Shown here one piece after another: positions 25,301 through 33,849 of a stretch of 64,000 nucleotides of DNA; position 1 is the first letter of the stretch, and every line of letters starts with the position of its first letter. Origin of the DNA: Nostoc sp. LEGE 06077 (GTDB taxonomy: Bacteria; Cyanobacteriota; Cyanobacteriia; Cyanobacteriales; Nostocaceae). The position numbers were made by a program, and so were the translations under genes. The notes beneath the pieces are model-generated. The model was not told the DNA's origin. It made no database searches and saw nothing but the letters and a program-made list of their open reading frames with translations. The stretch is taken from contig NZ_JADEWI010000029.1 in assembly GCF_015207705.1 (NCBI RefSeq), forward strand, positions 1-64,000. The letters run 5' to 3'.

Positions 25301-26393
25301 CAGCACTTACGGACAGTTGGGAAGAGTTGCTCAAGACCTGCGTGAATTTGAACAAGCAAGGCACAATTATCAACAGGCTTTGGATATTTTTATTGAATAT
25401 AGTGATCGCTATTCCTGTGCCAGCAACTACCACCAGTTAGGAACCATTGCCCAAGAGTTACGTGAATTTGAACAAGCAAGGCGCAATTATCAACAAGCAT
25501 TAGATATTAAAATCGAATATGGCGATCGCTATGGTTGTGCCAGCACCTACCACCAGTTAGGAAGCGTTGCCGAAGAGTTGCGTGAATATGAACAAGCAAG
25601 GCGCAATTATCAAAAGGCTTTGAATATTTTTATCGAATATGGTGATCGCTATTCCTATGCCAGCACCTACGGACAGTTGGGAATGATTGCCCAAAAGTCA
25701 CGCGAATATGAGCAAGCAAAGCGCAATTATCAAAAGGCTTTAGATATTTTTATCGAATATGGCGATTGCTATTCCTGTGCCAGCATCTATCACCAGTTGG
25801 GAAGAGTTGCCCAAGATTTGCGCGAGTATGAACAAGCAAGGCACAATTATCAACAAGCTTTGGATATTAGAACTAAATATGGCGACGGCTATGGTTGTGC
25901 TGGCACCTACGGACAGTTGGGAAGAGTTGCCCAACAATTGCGTGATTATGAACAAGCAAGACACAATTATCAACTAGCGTTGAATGTTTTTCTCGAATAT
26001 GGTGATCGATATGAGTGTGGACGGACATACCACATTTTGGGAAATCTTACCGAAGAATTGAGCGACTATGAACAAGCAAGACACAATTATCAATTAGCTT
26101 TGGATATTTTTATTGAATTTAAAGATCGCTATTCTTGTGCCAGCACCTATTTTCATCTTGGTAGAGTTGCAGAAGAATTAAGGGAACTGGAGTCAGCGAA
26201 AGCAAATTATCTGCAAGATTTACAGATTATGGCTGAGTTTAATGATGAGCATGGTTTAGAAATTTCTCTTGGTAATCTTGCCCGTTTCTACCAAGTTACC
26301 AAAGATGAGAGTTTATTAGCCGCCGTATCCGAGATTTTGGGGATGTCGGTTGAGGAAGTGAGGCAGGGTTTTGATCAAATTCGTAATTCGTAA
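22377..26393 (+). CDS. CHAT protease - STAND ATPase - TPR protein
   Basis: A 1338-aa signalling protein. The N-terminal CHAT caspase-like domain (~90-400) has the catalytic His in HVIHLDCHGAL (~221) and Cys in CILNACQSG (~297). A STAND/NB-ARC-type ATPase follows (~420-750), with Walker A GMGGTGKTT (~455), Walker B LILDNLE (~535) and a GSRSR sensor segment. Nine very similar 40-residue TPRs (~935-1295) act as the sensor array. Such proteins are thought to bind a trigger through the TPRs, oligomerise and switch on the protease; relatives include defence and cell-death factors (CHAT-TPR, Avs-like). All catalytic residues are present. It lies 4.6 kb beyond the CRISPR array, is monocistronic, and is bracketed by two 125-bp elements. 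Trigger and substrate are unknown. Confidence 0.93.
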   Translation: MPIITIREESPTDGGFNAILSFDGRGEYIVKITDPFTPKVEKQLEWYFEDWLMFPIVDTVKAEAAAASIKTYGEELFNQVFRVDFNAYGVYQRLRSNLSQLHIEIVGKTPEFQALHWEALRDPDLPRPLAVDCVMVRKSNKPAPIYADVQTSPTINLLVVVARPDEEMDVGYRTISRPLLELIENSHLRVNVELLRPGTYQALSQHLEAKGGGYYHVIHLDCHGALMTYEEIQQPSKPGRYLYQGRYGRNDWQKFDGLRAFLAFEGETQGKVDLVEAQELADLLTGKGIPVCILNACQSGKQVKNPTPDEDLRETSLGSRLMTAGMQMVVAMGYSVTVSAAKLMMEQLYKHLFDNKPISEAIRLSRRELFNNKSRKAYFNKSIDLEDWLLPVVYCNQTVNFNLRPFTPEEEEKYWETFGSQYRFPLPEYGFVGRDLEILKVEKAVLRQNILLLQGMGGTGKTTLLNYLREWWQRTNFVKNVFYFGYDEKAWTITQILFEIGKQVYGRFEQANFQAMSQAAQVQKLVAKLRAEAYALILDNLESVTGQQLAIQNTLPETERNQIRDFLGRLQGGNTKVILGSRSREDWLQATTFKHNIYELRGLDKEARTELAEKILERNLPQNKITDIRQDGDFQKLMNLLAGYPLAMQVVLANLQKQSPQEILQGLQAGDVDLDTGSEDKTKSILQCIEYSHSNLSPEAQKLLLCLAEFSKFICTPGIPPYIEQLQSFEALKDYPFDKFSDAIQEAVNWGLLSPMDESLGLNIQPVFPYFLKTKLDTLDEATRIALREGFKNHYQDLARSYYKWIDSKDSQERQFGIFFCRLEYENLYNALQICLEKQENISIYFCLDKYFKLISDNQSNLKLAETVCQCLENYPSAFIKGELGYQIALAIARLGNCQRDAKQYQQARKSYGKTLKLYNALERVEERQKQLWQAVSYHQLGMVAQDLREFEQARLNYQQALDIFIEYGERYGCASTYGQLGRVAQDLREFEQARHNYQQALDIFIEYSDRYSCASNYHQLGTIAQELREFEQARRNYQQALDIKIEYGDRYGCASTYHQLGSVAEELREYEQARRNYQKALNIFIEYGDRYSYASTYGQLGMIAQKSREYEQAKRNYQKALDIFIEYGDCYSCASIYHQLGRVAQDLREYEQARHNYQQALDIRTKYGDGYGCAGTYGQLGRVAQQLRDYEQARHNYQLALNVFLEYGDRYECGRTYHILGNLTEELSDYEQARHNYQLALDIFIEFKDRYSCASTYFHLGRVAEELRELESAKANYLQDLQIMAEFNDEHGLEISLGNLARFYQVTKDESLLAAVSEILGMSVEEVRQGFDQIRNS
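25180..26260 (+). repeat. Nine 120-bp coding repeats (TPR array)
   Basis: Each 40-codon unit follows YHQLGRVAQDLREFEQARRN, then YQQALDIFIEYGDRYSCAST. Units 1-7 are nearly identical in protein and highly similar in DNA, units 8-9 more diverged. This indicates recent copy-number change in the sensor region. Confidence 0.9.
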
Positions 26394-26412
26394 TACTTCG
26401 ACTTTGCTCAAT

Positions 26413-26537
26413 CCCGCCTCGGAATAAATTCCGAGTCTCATAGCGCAAGTCCTCTCAAGAGGACTCAACAAGAAATTTATTCCAGTCCACGCTTTGTGGA
26501 CTTTGGCTATGAGCCTGGAACTTTAGCTCTAGGCGGG
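26413..26537 (+). repeat. 125-bp multi-hairpin element, copy 2
   Basis: This has the same architecture as 22101-22225. Hairpin 2 reads AGTCCTCTCAAGAGGACT, where the A-T pair of copy 1 is replaced by C-G on both sides. Most other changes fall in loops; one (GTTC to GCTC) breaks a pair in hairpin 4. It starts 20 bp after the CHAT-STAND stop. Confidence 0.85.
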
Positions 26538-26751
26538 AATGGCTTCAACATAAAAATTATCGCAATAGGCAGATCAGTGCATTAATTTCCTGGCGGGAGA
26601 GTGCCAGAATTACCAGCAGGTGGTTCGGTGTAGTCGCAAAATATATTGAGTCCAATTTTCAGAATATACAAAACAACAACAGTAGCGATCGCTTTTCAGA
26701 CGGTTCCTACTTTTACCCCTAAAATGCGATCGCATTTCCCATTCCGCACAA
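26538..26751. other. Intergenic, no gene seen
   Basis: This is the AT-rich gap between copy 2 of the structured element and the convergent epimerase. It contains HIP1-like GCGATCGC (26687-26694) and GCGATCGCA. No gene or clear terminator was found. Confidence 0.4.
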
Positions 26752-27699
26752 TTAATATAACCCCTTCACCCACTGCCATTCTTGCGCTAATCCCTCCCTC
26801 AAAGGAACTTGCGGCTGATATCCCAAAATTTTCTGGGCTTGGGATATATCCGCCGCCGTGTGGCGTGCATCTCCCATTGCTTTTTCTATGTAGTTTTTCT
26901 TAATAGGTTTACCAACAATTTCCGCCATTGTGTCCAAAACTTCGGTTAAAACTACTCTGCTACCGCCACCAATGTTAAAAATTCTACCTACTGCTTCCGC
27001 TTCACTCGCCGCAGCTAAATTGGCCGCTACAACATCACTCACAAATGTAAAGTCTCGTGTTTGCTGTCCATCCCCATAAATCGGAATTGCTTCATCTTGC
27101 AAAACAGCTTTGAAAAATTTATGAAATGCCATATCTGGGCGTTGTCTCGGCCCATACACTGTGAAATAGCGTAATGCCACAATCGGCACATCAAAGTTTT
27201 TCTGATAAAGTCCACACAACCTTTCAGCTGCTAACTTAGTAATGCCATAGGGCGAAACCGGATGAGGACAAAGACTTTCGTGAGTTGGTAAAGTTTCCGC
27301 ATCACCATAAACACTAGATGTGGAAGCAAACACCAATCTTTTGAGTTTTTTTGCATCCTTAGCTGCTTCTAATAAAACTTGTGTAGAATTGATATTACGT
27401 TCAGTATAAGCTCGAAAACCATTACCCCAACTAGCCCTAACTCCTGCTTGTGCAGCCTGATGGTAAATAATTTCCACATCTTGAATTAAGGTTTGCCAAT
27501 CCAAAAACTGAATATTTCCTTCAATTAATTTAAAGTTAGGCCAGCAGTTTAAGTGAGCAACATTCTTGCGTTTTAATATTGGATCGTAGTAATCATTAAA
27601 TTCATCAATACCGATTACTTCTTCTCCTTGTTGTAGCAGCACTTCTGTAATGTGAGAACCAATAAAACCTGCTGCCCCCGTCACAATAATTTTCGCCAT
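26752..27699 (-). CDS. NAD-dependent sugar-nucleotide epimerase/dehydratase
   Basis: A 315-aa extended short-chain dehydrogenase acting on a nucleotide sugar. The Rossmann motif is GAAGFIGSH (8-16). The Ser of ASTSSVYGD and the catalytic YGITK (Tyr-x-x-x-Lys) are present, as is the substrate-side RYFTVYGPRQRPDMA. The sequence resembles UDP-glucuronate or UDP-glucose 4-epimerases (DEFNDYYDP is common in the glucuronate group). The exact substrate cannot be fixed from sequence. A role in polysaccharide precursor supply is likely. Monocistronic; ATG 27699 directly precedes the Rossmann strand. Confidence 0.92.
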   Translation of the reverse strand: MAKIIVTGAAGFIGSHITEVLLQQGEEVIGIDEFNDYYDPILKRKNVAHLNCWPNFKLIEGNIQFLDWQTLIQDVEIIYHQAAQAGVRASWGNGFRAYTERNINSTQVLLEAAKDAKKLKRLVFASTSSVYGDAETLPTHESLCPHPVSPYGITKLAAERLCGLYQKNFDVPIVALRYFTVYGPRQRPDMAFHKFFKAVLQDEAIPIYGDGQQTRDFTFVSDVVAANLAAASEAEAVGRIFNIGGGSRVVLTEVLDTMAEIVGKPIKKNYIEKAMGDARHTAADISQAQKILGYQPQVPLREGLAQEWQWVKGLY

Positions 27700-28249
27700 G
27701 TTCTCTATTTACCTGTTTTTTGATATTTCCCTGACTGCAATATTCACAGGTTAATACTTATCTTGGGGAAACGTCATCATTTAGCAGTAATGTTTAAATT
27801 AATCATGGAAGTATAGCATAATTACTTACGTATACTGATAGAGATTTCCTGGTATTAATTTAATTTCAAACATTGTAAATTAGGTAAACTATTAGTCAAT
27901 ATTTGTTTTAAAAATAGAGGCTAGAAAAGAAAGTTTTTTAGTGATTAGCTGACTAAAAAGTGCTGAGTAACCAATACTAGTAAAGTACGGCACAAGTAAA
28001 GCACCCATGATAAATTGCTAAAAAGCTCACGAGACTGATTTCTTCATTTCAGACTTCAGCCTAGCCCCTAAATGCAGTTCATCATGACTCCCTCATCAAA
28101 TACTTGCATCAGTACCGAAATTAGGGAAAAATTGATCCGCGAGTATTTCTAGTACAGCTGGTAATGGCGCAAGAGTGAGGAAGATGAAGTCTTTTGACTT
28201 TTGACTTCTTAAGGTATTCTCATGTCACAAGGGATGCAAGAGGAAATCA
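27700..28249. other. Intergenic region upstream of epimerase and purD
   Basis: This 550-bp AT-rich divergent region must hold both promoters. A TTTTGAC direct repeat (28194-28207) is the only repeat noticed. No RNA gene or small ORF with support was seen. Confidence 0.5.
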
Positions 28250-29536
28250 GTGAAAGTTTTAGTTGTCGGTAATGGAGGGCGTGAACACGCTCTAGCATGG
28301 AAGTTATTGCAATCAGAGCAAGTTGAACAAGTGGTCTGTGTACCGGGGAATGGTGGTACAGCCAAGATGGCAAGTTGTCAGAATTTGCCCTTAGCAGTTG
28401 ATGATTTTGCAGGTATCAGCCAATACGCCCTAGCAAATGACATTTCTTTGGTAGTAGTCGGGCCAGAAGTTCCACTGGCAAGGGGAATTACAGACTACTT
28501 ACAAGCTCAAGGACTAATGGTATTTGGCCCTGTCAAAGCCGGGGCGCAAATTGAGGCCAGTAAGGCTTGGGCTAAAGCACTGATGCAGGAAGCTGGTATT
28601 CCCACAGCTAAGGCTGCGGTATTTACGGAGGCTGCGGCAGCTAAATCTTATATCAAAGCTCAAGGTGTGCCGATAGTTGTCAAAGCCGATGGCTTGGCAG
28701 CGGGAAAGGGCGTAACAGTTGCTACTACTAGAGAACAAGCGGAAAGTGCCATTGATGCGATTTTTCAAGGGCAGTTTGGCAGTGCGGGGGAGTTTGTTGT
28801 AATTGAAGAGTGTTTAATTGGGCAAGAGGTGTCAGTTTTAGCCTTAACCGATGGGTTAACAATTCGCCCACTACTACCAGCCCAAGACCATAAACGAATC
28901 GGTGAGGGTGATACGGGCGACAATACGGGGGGAATGGGGGCATATTGCCCAGCACCCATTGCCACACCAGAATTAATGGCACGGGTGCAAACAGAGGTGT
29001 TAGAAAAAGCGATCGCCACTCTCCGCAACAAAGGCATAGACTACCGTGGTGTGCTTTACGCTGGGTTGATGATTACACCGGAAGGCAATTTTCAGGTATT
29101 AGAATTTAACTGTCGCTTTGGTGATCCCGAAACTCAGGTGATTTTGCCATTGTTAGCCACACCCTTGATAGATTTAATCCTGGCTTGTGTACAGCAGCGG
29201 TTGGCGGAACTACCCCCCATCGATTGGCACAGTGGCGCAGCTGCTACTGTAGTGGCGGCCTCTGGTGGTTATCCAGGGGATTATCAAAAGGGCAAGGTGA
29301 TTACTGGCATTGACGCAGCAGCCGCCGCGGGAGTTACCGTATTTCATGCTGGGACAAACTTGAACGACCAACAGCAAGTTGTCACCGATGGGGGAAGGGT
29401 GTTAAATGTGACTGGTACAGGGGAAAATTTTCCGCAAGCGATCGCCCAAGCCTACACAGGTCTGCATTTCATTCAGTTTGAAGGAATATATTATAGGAGA
29501 GACATTGGCTATAAAGTGCTGAGTACCAAGTGCTGA
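28250..29536 (+). CDS. purD: Phosphoribosylamine-glycine ligase
   Basis: A 428-aa GAR synthetase, which joins 5-phosphoribosylamine and glycine with ATP in purine synthesis. The ATP-grasp features are clear: N-terminal VLVVGNGGREHALAW, GPEVPLARG, VKADGLAAGKGV, QDHKRIGEGDTGDNTGGMGA and LEFNCRFGDPETQ. The start is GTG 28250, with GAGGAAA 6 nt upstream. The last residues (YKVLSTKC) are encoded in an AAGTGCTGAGTACC direct repeat, so the C-terminus is repeat-derived. nblS follows 102 bp downstream. Confidence 0.97.
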   Translation: MKVLVVGNGGREHALAWKLLQSEQVEQVVCVPGNGGTAKMASCQNLPLAVDDFAGISQYALANDISLVVVGPEVPLARGITDYLQAQGLMVFGPVKAGAQIEASKAWAKALMQEAGIPTAKAAVFTEAAAAKSYIKAQGVPIVVKADGLAAGKGVTVATTREQAESAIDAIFQGQFGSAGEFVVIEECLIGQEVSVLALTDGLTIRPLLPAQDHKRIGEGDTGDNTGGMGAYCPAPIATPELMARVQTEVLEKAIATLRNKGIDYRGVLYAGLMITPEGNFQVLEFNCRFGDPETQVILPLLATPLIDLILACVQQRLAELPPIDWHSGAAATVVAASGGYPGDYQKGKVITGIDAAAAAGVTVFHAGTNLNDQQQVVTDGGRVLNVTGTGENFPQAIAQAYTGLHFIQFEGIYYRRDIGYKVLSTKC

Positions 29537-29638
29537 GTCAATGATATTAACTCTAGCCCCTACCATGTTGAACAAATTAACTGTTAATTTTTTAGTTGTT
29601 GGGGTTTATCACAAAAACTACTAACAACTGTATTAAAA

Positions 29639-31531
29639 ATGTTAGCTCTGTTAAAAACAATCCGAGAAGCGATCTCCAATTGGTGGTCAGATTTCACCCT
29701 CCAAACTAAGCTTTTGGCTGTTGCCACGTTAGTGGTTTCTTTGGTGATGAGTGGTCTGACCTTTTGGGCTGTAAATACAATTCAGCAAGATGCGCGTTTG
29801 AATGACACCCGATTCGGCCGCGACTTGGGGCTGCTACTTGCTGCGAACGTAACCCCTCTCATTGCGGAAAATAATCTCACTGAGGTTGCCCAATTCTCCC
29901 AAAGATTCTACAGCAGTACTTCCAGTGTGAGGTATATGCTCTACGCTGACGAAAGCGGCAAAATCTTTTTTGGCATTCCCTTTTGGGAACGAGAGGTGGA
30001 AAACTCTTTGTTGACAATTGAGCGGCGCATACAATTGCCAGAAGATTATCCTGGTGATGACGATAAGCCAATGGTGCGGCAACATAACACCCCAGATGGC
30101 ATTGTCACCGATGTATTTGTTCCCCTCATCGTCAACAAAAAATACCTGGGTGTATTGGCTATTGGCATTAACCCCAACCAAACAGCCGTCATTTCCACTA
30201 ATTTCACCCGTGATGTCACCATTGCCGTGTTTATCACAATTTGGGTCATGGTAATTTTAGCTGGGGTAATTAACGCTTTAACCATCACCAAGCCAATTAA
30301 AGAACTGCTAGTTGGCGTGAAACAAATCGCCACCGGGAATTTCAAGCAGCGCATCGATTTACCCCTAGGTGGCGAACTAGGAGAGTTAATTCTCAGTTTC
30401 AATGATATGGCAGAGCGTCTAGAACGCTATGAAGAACAAAATATTGAAGAACTAACGGCAGAAAAAGCCAAACTAGAAACGTTAGTTTCCACCATTGCTG
30501 ATGGCGCTGTGTTGATTGACAACAATATGCAGGTGATTTTAGTCAACCCCACAGCACGCCGAATTTTTTGCTGGGAAGGCCATGATGTCGTAGGTAGTAA
30601 TGTATTACATCAATTACCCCCAGCCATTCAAATGGAAATCACTCGTCCCCTTTATGAAATGGCGGCGGGGGAATGCGATAGCGCCGAGTTCCGCATTCAT
30701 CTCAATCAACCAACCAAGCGGACAATTCGGATTTTATTGACTACAGTACTCAATCTCCAACGAGAAAGTATTAAAGGGATTGCCATTACTGTACAAGATA
30801 TTACGCGGGAAGTAGAACTCAACGAAGCTAAAGGCCAATTTATCAGCAACGTTTCCCATGAACTCCGCACACCGTTATTCAATATCAAATCTTTTATTGA
30901 AACGCTGCACGACTACGGCGAAGACTTGAGTTTAGAACAGCGTCAGGATTTTCTCAAAACAGTCAACCATGAAACCGATCGCCTAACCCGTTTAGTTAAC
31001 GATGTTTTAGACTTGTCTAAGTTAGAATCCGGTCGGAGTTACAACTTTGATGGTGTAGATCTCGCCCAAGCCATTGAACAAACACTGCGAACTTATCAAC
31101 TCAACGCTAAAGATAAAGGAATTGAACTAATTCAAGAAGTTGCGCCTAATTTACCACTAGTTTTGGGTAATTATGATTTGTTACTCCAAGTCTTAGCTAA
31201 CTTAGTCGGCAATGCCTTGAAATTTACTAAAGCAGGCGGTAAAGTAGCTATCCGCACCTACCAATTAGATCCCAAACCTCAATCTCAAAATCAGTCTCCA
31301 CGAGTGCGAATAGAAGTATCAGATACTGGTATTGGTATTGCTTCCGAAGACCAACACGCGATTTTTGACCGCTTCTTTCGTGTGGAAAACCGAGTTCATA
31401 CTTTAGAAGGTACTGGGTTGGGTTTATCAATTGTCAGAAATATTGTCGAAAGACATGGGAGTAGAGTTCACTTGGTAAGTGAAGTTGGCATAGGTACAAC
31501 TTTCTGGTTTGATTTAGCTTTATGTGAATAA
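29639..31531 (+). CDS. nblS: Sensor histidine kinase NblS (DspA/Hik33 type)
   Basis: A 630-aa membrane kinase. TM1 (~25-46) is followed by an extracytoplasmic sensor domain (~47-190), TM2 (~193-215), HAMP (TITKPIKELL on), PAS (~280-390), and HisKA with phospho-acceptor His ~406 in NVSHELRTP. The ATPase has LVGNALKFT (N box), DTGIGI (G1) and GTGLGLSI (G2). This domain order matches NblS/Hik33, which controls high-light, nutrient and phycobilisome-degradation genes through RpaB/SrrA-type regulators. Position after purD is, as I recall, common in cyanobacteria. Confidence 0.9.
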   Translation: MLALLKTIREAISNWWSDFTLQTKLLAVATLVVSLVMSGLTFWAVNTIQQDARLNDTRFGRDLGLLLAANVTPLIAENNLTEVAQFSQRFYSSTSSVRYMLYADESGKIFFGIPFWEREVENSLLTIERRIQLPEDYPGDDDKPMVRQHNTPDGIVTDVFVPLIVNKKYLGVLAIGINPNQTAVISTNFTRDVTIAVFITIWVMVILAGVINALTITKPIKELLVGVKQIATGNFKQRIDLPLGGELGELILSFNDMAERLERYEEQNIEELTAEKAKLETLVSTIADGAVLIDNNMQVILVNPTARRIFCWEGHDVVGSNVLHQLPPAIQMEITRPLYEMAAGECDSAEFRIHLNQPTKRTIRILLTTVLNLQRESIKGIAITVQDITREVELNEAKGQFISNVSHELRTPLFNIKSFIETLHDYGEDLSLEQRQDFLKTVNHETDRLTRLVNDVLDLSKLESGRSYNFDGVDLAQAIEQTLRTYQLNAKDKGIELIQEVAPNLPLVLGNYDLLLQVLANLVGNALKFTKAGGKVAIRTYQLDPKPQSQNQSPRVRIEVSDTGIGIASEDQHAIFDRFFRVENRVHTLEGTGLGLSIVRNIVERHGSRVHLVSEVGIGTTFWFDLALCE

Positions 31532-31533
31532 GT

Positions 31534-31652
31534 TAGGACTTACGCACAAGGATTGTCTGAGAAGATTGGGTATAGGGGTATAAGGGTTTTGGATACATAC
31601 ACCCCTATACCCCTGCACTTTTATACCATTGATTTTTCGTTTTTATGTCCTA
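31534..31652. repeat. Interspersed AGGACTTACGCA repeat, copy A
   Basis: This begins TAGGACTTACGCACAAGGAT just after the nblS stop and ends near ATGTCC. An 11-bp stem GGGTATAGGGG/CCCCTATACCC lies inside and may stop nblS transcription. Relatives are at 48421-48502 (reverse), 50557-50682 and 61229-61340; boundaries are approximate. Confidence 0.6.
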
Positions 31653-32189
31653 TTTTAAGCTTGCCAACGCCACTACGAGAATTTTTATTTTTACTTTATA
31701 AATAACCTTTGACTTATATGCTTTCCTATGACGGGGCAATAGTTACTAGGAAAAAGCGGATATCTTGTCGGTCTGGCTACTTAAAAGGCTATTACGCAGC
31801 AAGTCGGCTGGAATTTTGTGGAACACGATAAAATTCCCAATTCTCACATTTTCATGTGTTCTGATTTACTCAGTTCATGATGGCTACTTAGTCTTTACTA
31901 AAAAAATAAAAAACTTAAGTGTGATCGTCGTATTTTTGACTAATTCCTTAAATTTACCTGGACAAATTTGTTTTAAAATTACTATGGCACTTAAGCTATT
32001 ATACGAAAATCCACTGAAATTACATATTTTTTGTGTTGGTGGTTAACTGCTGCTTATTAACAGTTAAACATCCACAAACCTCATGAATAATTTTGTAATT
32101 TAAAAGCTTAATAGCTTAGGAAAAATACTTTCTAAAACAGCCAAGTTTTAGCTTAACAACCTAACTTCAACTACAACATAGGCAGATAA
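31653..32189. other. Intergenic region upstream of the PEP-CTERM gene
   Basis: This is an AT-rich, ~540-bp stretch. A 93-codon ORF at 31765-32046 lacks a ribosome site and protein-like composition. The 5' control region of the PEP-CTERM gene must lie here. No named regulatory element was recognised. Confidence 0.45.
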
Positions 32190-32849
32190 ATGAAAAGCTT
32201 ATTTCTAGGACTGGGAGCTATCTTAGTTTTTGCTCCTAATGCTTATGCAGCAGGCTTTGTATATAACGAAGCTGTTAACGACGAATTGTCTGGTGACAGC
32301 TTAAACCCAACAGCATTGAATCTGTTAGATGGATCTAACCAGATTACTGGCTCAACCACTGGCAATCCAAATCTTGACAGAGATTTCTTTACCTTTACTA
32401 TTCCTGTTGGTTATGAACTTAGTCGAATTAACTTAGCTAACTATGTTGGGCTAGATGGCACAGGAGCAAATCAAGGATTTTTAGCTGTGCAAACAGGTTC
32501 TAGTATTGCACCTACAACCATAACTACTAACACACCGCTATTACTGGGTGCAGCTTTAATTGGTGCAGCATTTGGAACACAAGTTGGAGATAATGTCTTA
32601 GATGATTTGGGTGTAGCAGCTTCAATTCAAGGCGCTAACTTTGTAGGGTTCTCTGGTGGTAAACTTGGCTCAGGTACTTACACTTTCTGGATTCAGGAAA
32701 CTGTTCAGGGTATACAGAACTATAATCTTGATTTTGTAGTTACCAAAGTTCCAGAGCCATCAACTATTTTAGGTATCGGTGCAGTTATGGGTTTGGGTAG
32801 TTTAATCAAAAGAAAGAAGCGTAGGCATAGCGCTACTGTAGATCAATAA
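32190..32849 (+). CDS. PEP-CTERM sorting domain protein
   Basis: A 219-aa exported protein. The signal peptide MKSLFLGLGAILVFAPNAYA would be cleaved after AYA. A Gly/Thr/Asn-rich, beta-type middle follows. The C-terminal PEP-CTERM signal has VPEPSTILGIGAVMGLGSLI followed by KRKKRR. Such proteins are processed by an exosortase and are often matrix- or surface-associated; no exosortase is in this window. The middle domain is not recognised. The gene is monocistronic and is followed by a good terminator. Confidence 0.9.
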   Translation: MKSLFLGLGAILVFAPNAYAAGFVYNEAVNDELSGDSLNPTALNLLDGSNQITGSTTGNPNLDRDFFTFTIPVGYELSRINLANYVGLDGTGANQGFLAVQTGSSIAPTTITTNTPLLLGAALIGAAFGTQVGDNVLDDLGVAASIQGANFVGFSGGKLGSGTYTFWIQETVQGIQNYNLDFVVTKVPEPSTILGIGAVMGLGSLIKRKKRRHSATVDQ

Positions 32850-32884
32850 AGTATTTCACCAATGTGGACATTAATTATCTGACA

Positions 32885-32917
32885 AATCCCCTGATTTAAA
32901 TTATGGGGATTTTCTTG
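32885..32917 (+). terminator. Intrinsic terminator after the PEP-CTERM gene
   Basis: AATCCCC (32885-32891) pairs with GGGGATT (32905-32911) and is followed by TTCTTGTT, 36 bp after the stop codon. Confidence 0.75.
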
Positions 32918-32963
32918 TTATCTGTTCCTTTTGAACGGCGATCGCAGAGTCGATTATGCTGAT

Positions 32964-33758
32964 TTAGATGCTGGGGACTGTTGATTGTAAAATATAACTA
33001 GCTAACTCACAAAATCCTGCGGCTTCAGCTGCACTCGTTACGTAAGTGGGTTGATATTGTAGCTGATTTGCATATTTTAATACGTTAGCTACGCCCACAG
33101 AAACAGGAAAATTATGACGAGCAAATAAGCTTTCATCGTTTGGGCTATCACCAACGGTTACAACTTCTTCGGGTGAGTACTCCGGCCAATATGCTTGTAA
33201 TACTTGTAATAAACCAATTGCCTTATCTTGAGATTGGGGTTTAATATGACACTGCACTGTACTGTAAGTAAATCCCCAGCCCATTGATTGGCAGAGATTA
33301 CTTAAAGTTTGTAATTCCTCTACAGTTAAAGCCGCGACATCAAATGTCCAATCTGTGAGCCGAAAACGATTGTCAGCAGATTCTTGAATTTGGGGAAATT
33401 TCTGTTTTAATTCGGCAAAAGCGGCTGCTAGTTGTTGGCGATGCAAGGTTAAGTCAGGAATAGAAGTTAAAGATATAGGCTGTTCACTACCATTAGGATA
33501 GAATATACCACCATTTTCGGCGATCGCACCGACAACTGGCATCAAGCTGCTAATTCCACTTACCCAACCCGCAGAACGTCCAGTAATAATTAACACATTA
33601 ATGCCAGATACCGTTAAATCTTCTAAAGCTTGCAACAACGCAGTGGAAAATTTACCTCTCTTAGTCAGTGTGCCATCCATATCTGTTGCAATCAGACGAA
33701 TATGACTCCAGCAAGTAGATGCAGCTTGAGATAGGGGAATGAGATGTAAATCACACAT
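32964..33758 (-). CDS. HAD-superfamily phosphatase (Cof/MPGP-like)
   Basis: A 264-aa haloacid-dehalogenase-type hydrolase of the IIB class. It has motif I DMDGTLT (~26-32, two nucleophile/acid Asp), motif II ITGRS, a Lys in the cap-to-core region (HIKPQSQDK) and motif IV GDSPNDE (~204). The size of the cap domain (~90-190) fits sugar-phosphate phosphatases such as mannosyl-3-phosphoglycerate or sucrose phosphatase. The substrate is not determined. It is convergent with the PEP-CTERM gene. Confidence 0.88.
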   Translation of the reverse strand: MCDLHLIPLSQAASTCWSHIRLIATDMDGTLTKRGKFSTALLQALEDLTVSGINVLIITGRSAGWVSGISSLMPVVGAIAENGGIFYPNGSEQPISLTSIPDLTLHRQQLAAAFAELKQKFPQIQESADNRFRLTDWTFDVAALTVEELQTLSNLCQSMGWGFTYSTVQCHIKPQSQDKAIGLLQVLQAYWPEYSPEEVVTVGDSPNDESLFARHNFPVSVGVANVLKYANQLQYQPTYVTSAAEAAGFCELASYILQSTVPSI

Positions 33759-33849
33759 TTTAGTTGCGTTATATACGCAGTTTATAAAAAGCTGTTAAAA
33801 ATACTAATAACACAGCAAGATGACATTCAGGATTTGGGCATTCTAAACA

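Noticed and set aside
26646-26903. 85-codon plus-strand ORF over the epimerase end
   Set aside because: Mostly antisense to the epimerase gene.
31765-32046. 93-codon ORF upstream of the PEP-CTERM gene
   Set aside because: No ribosome site, unusual composition and an unlikely start; intergenic AT-rich DNA.
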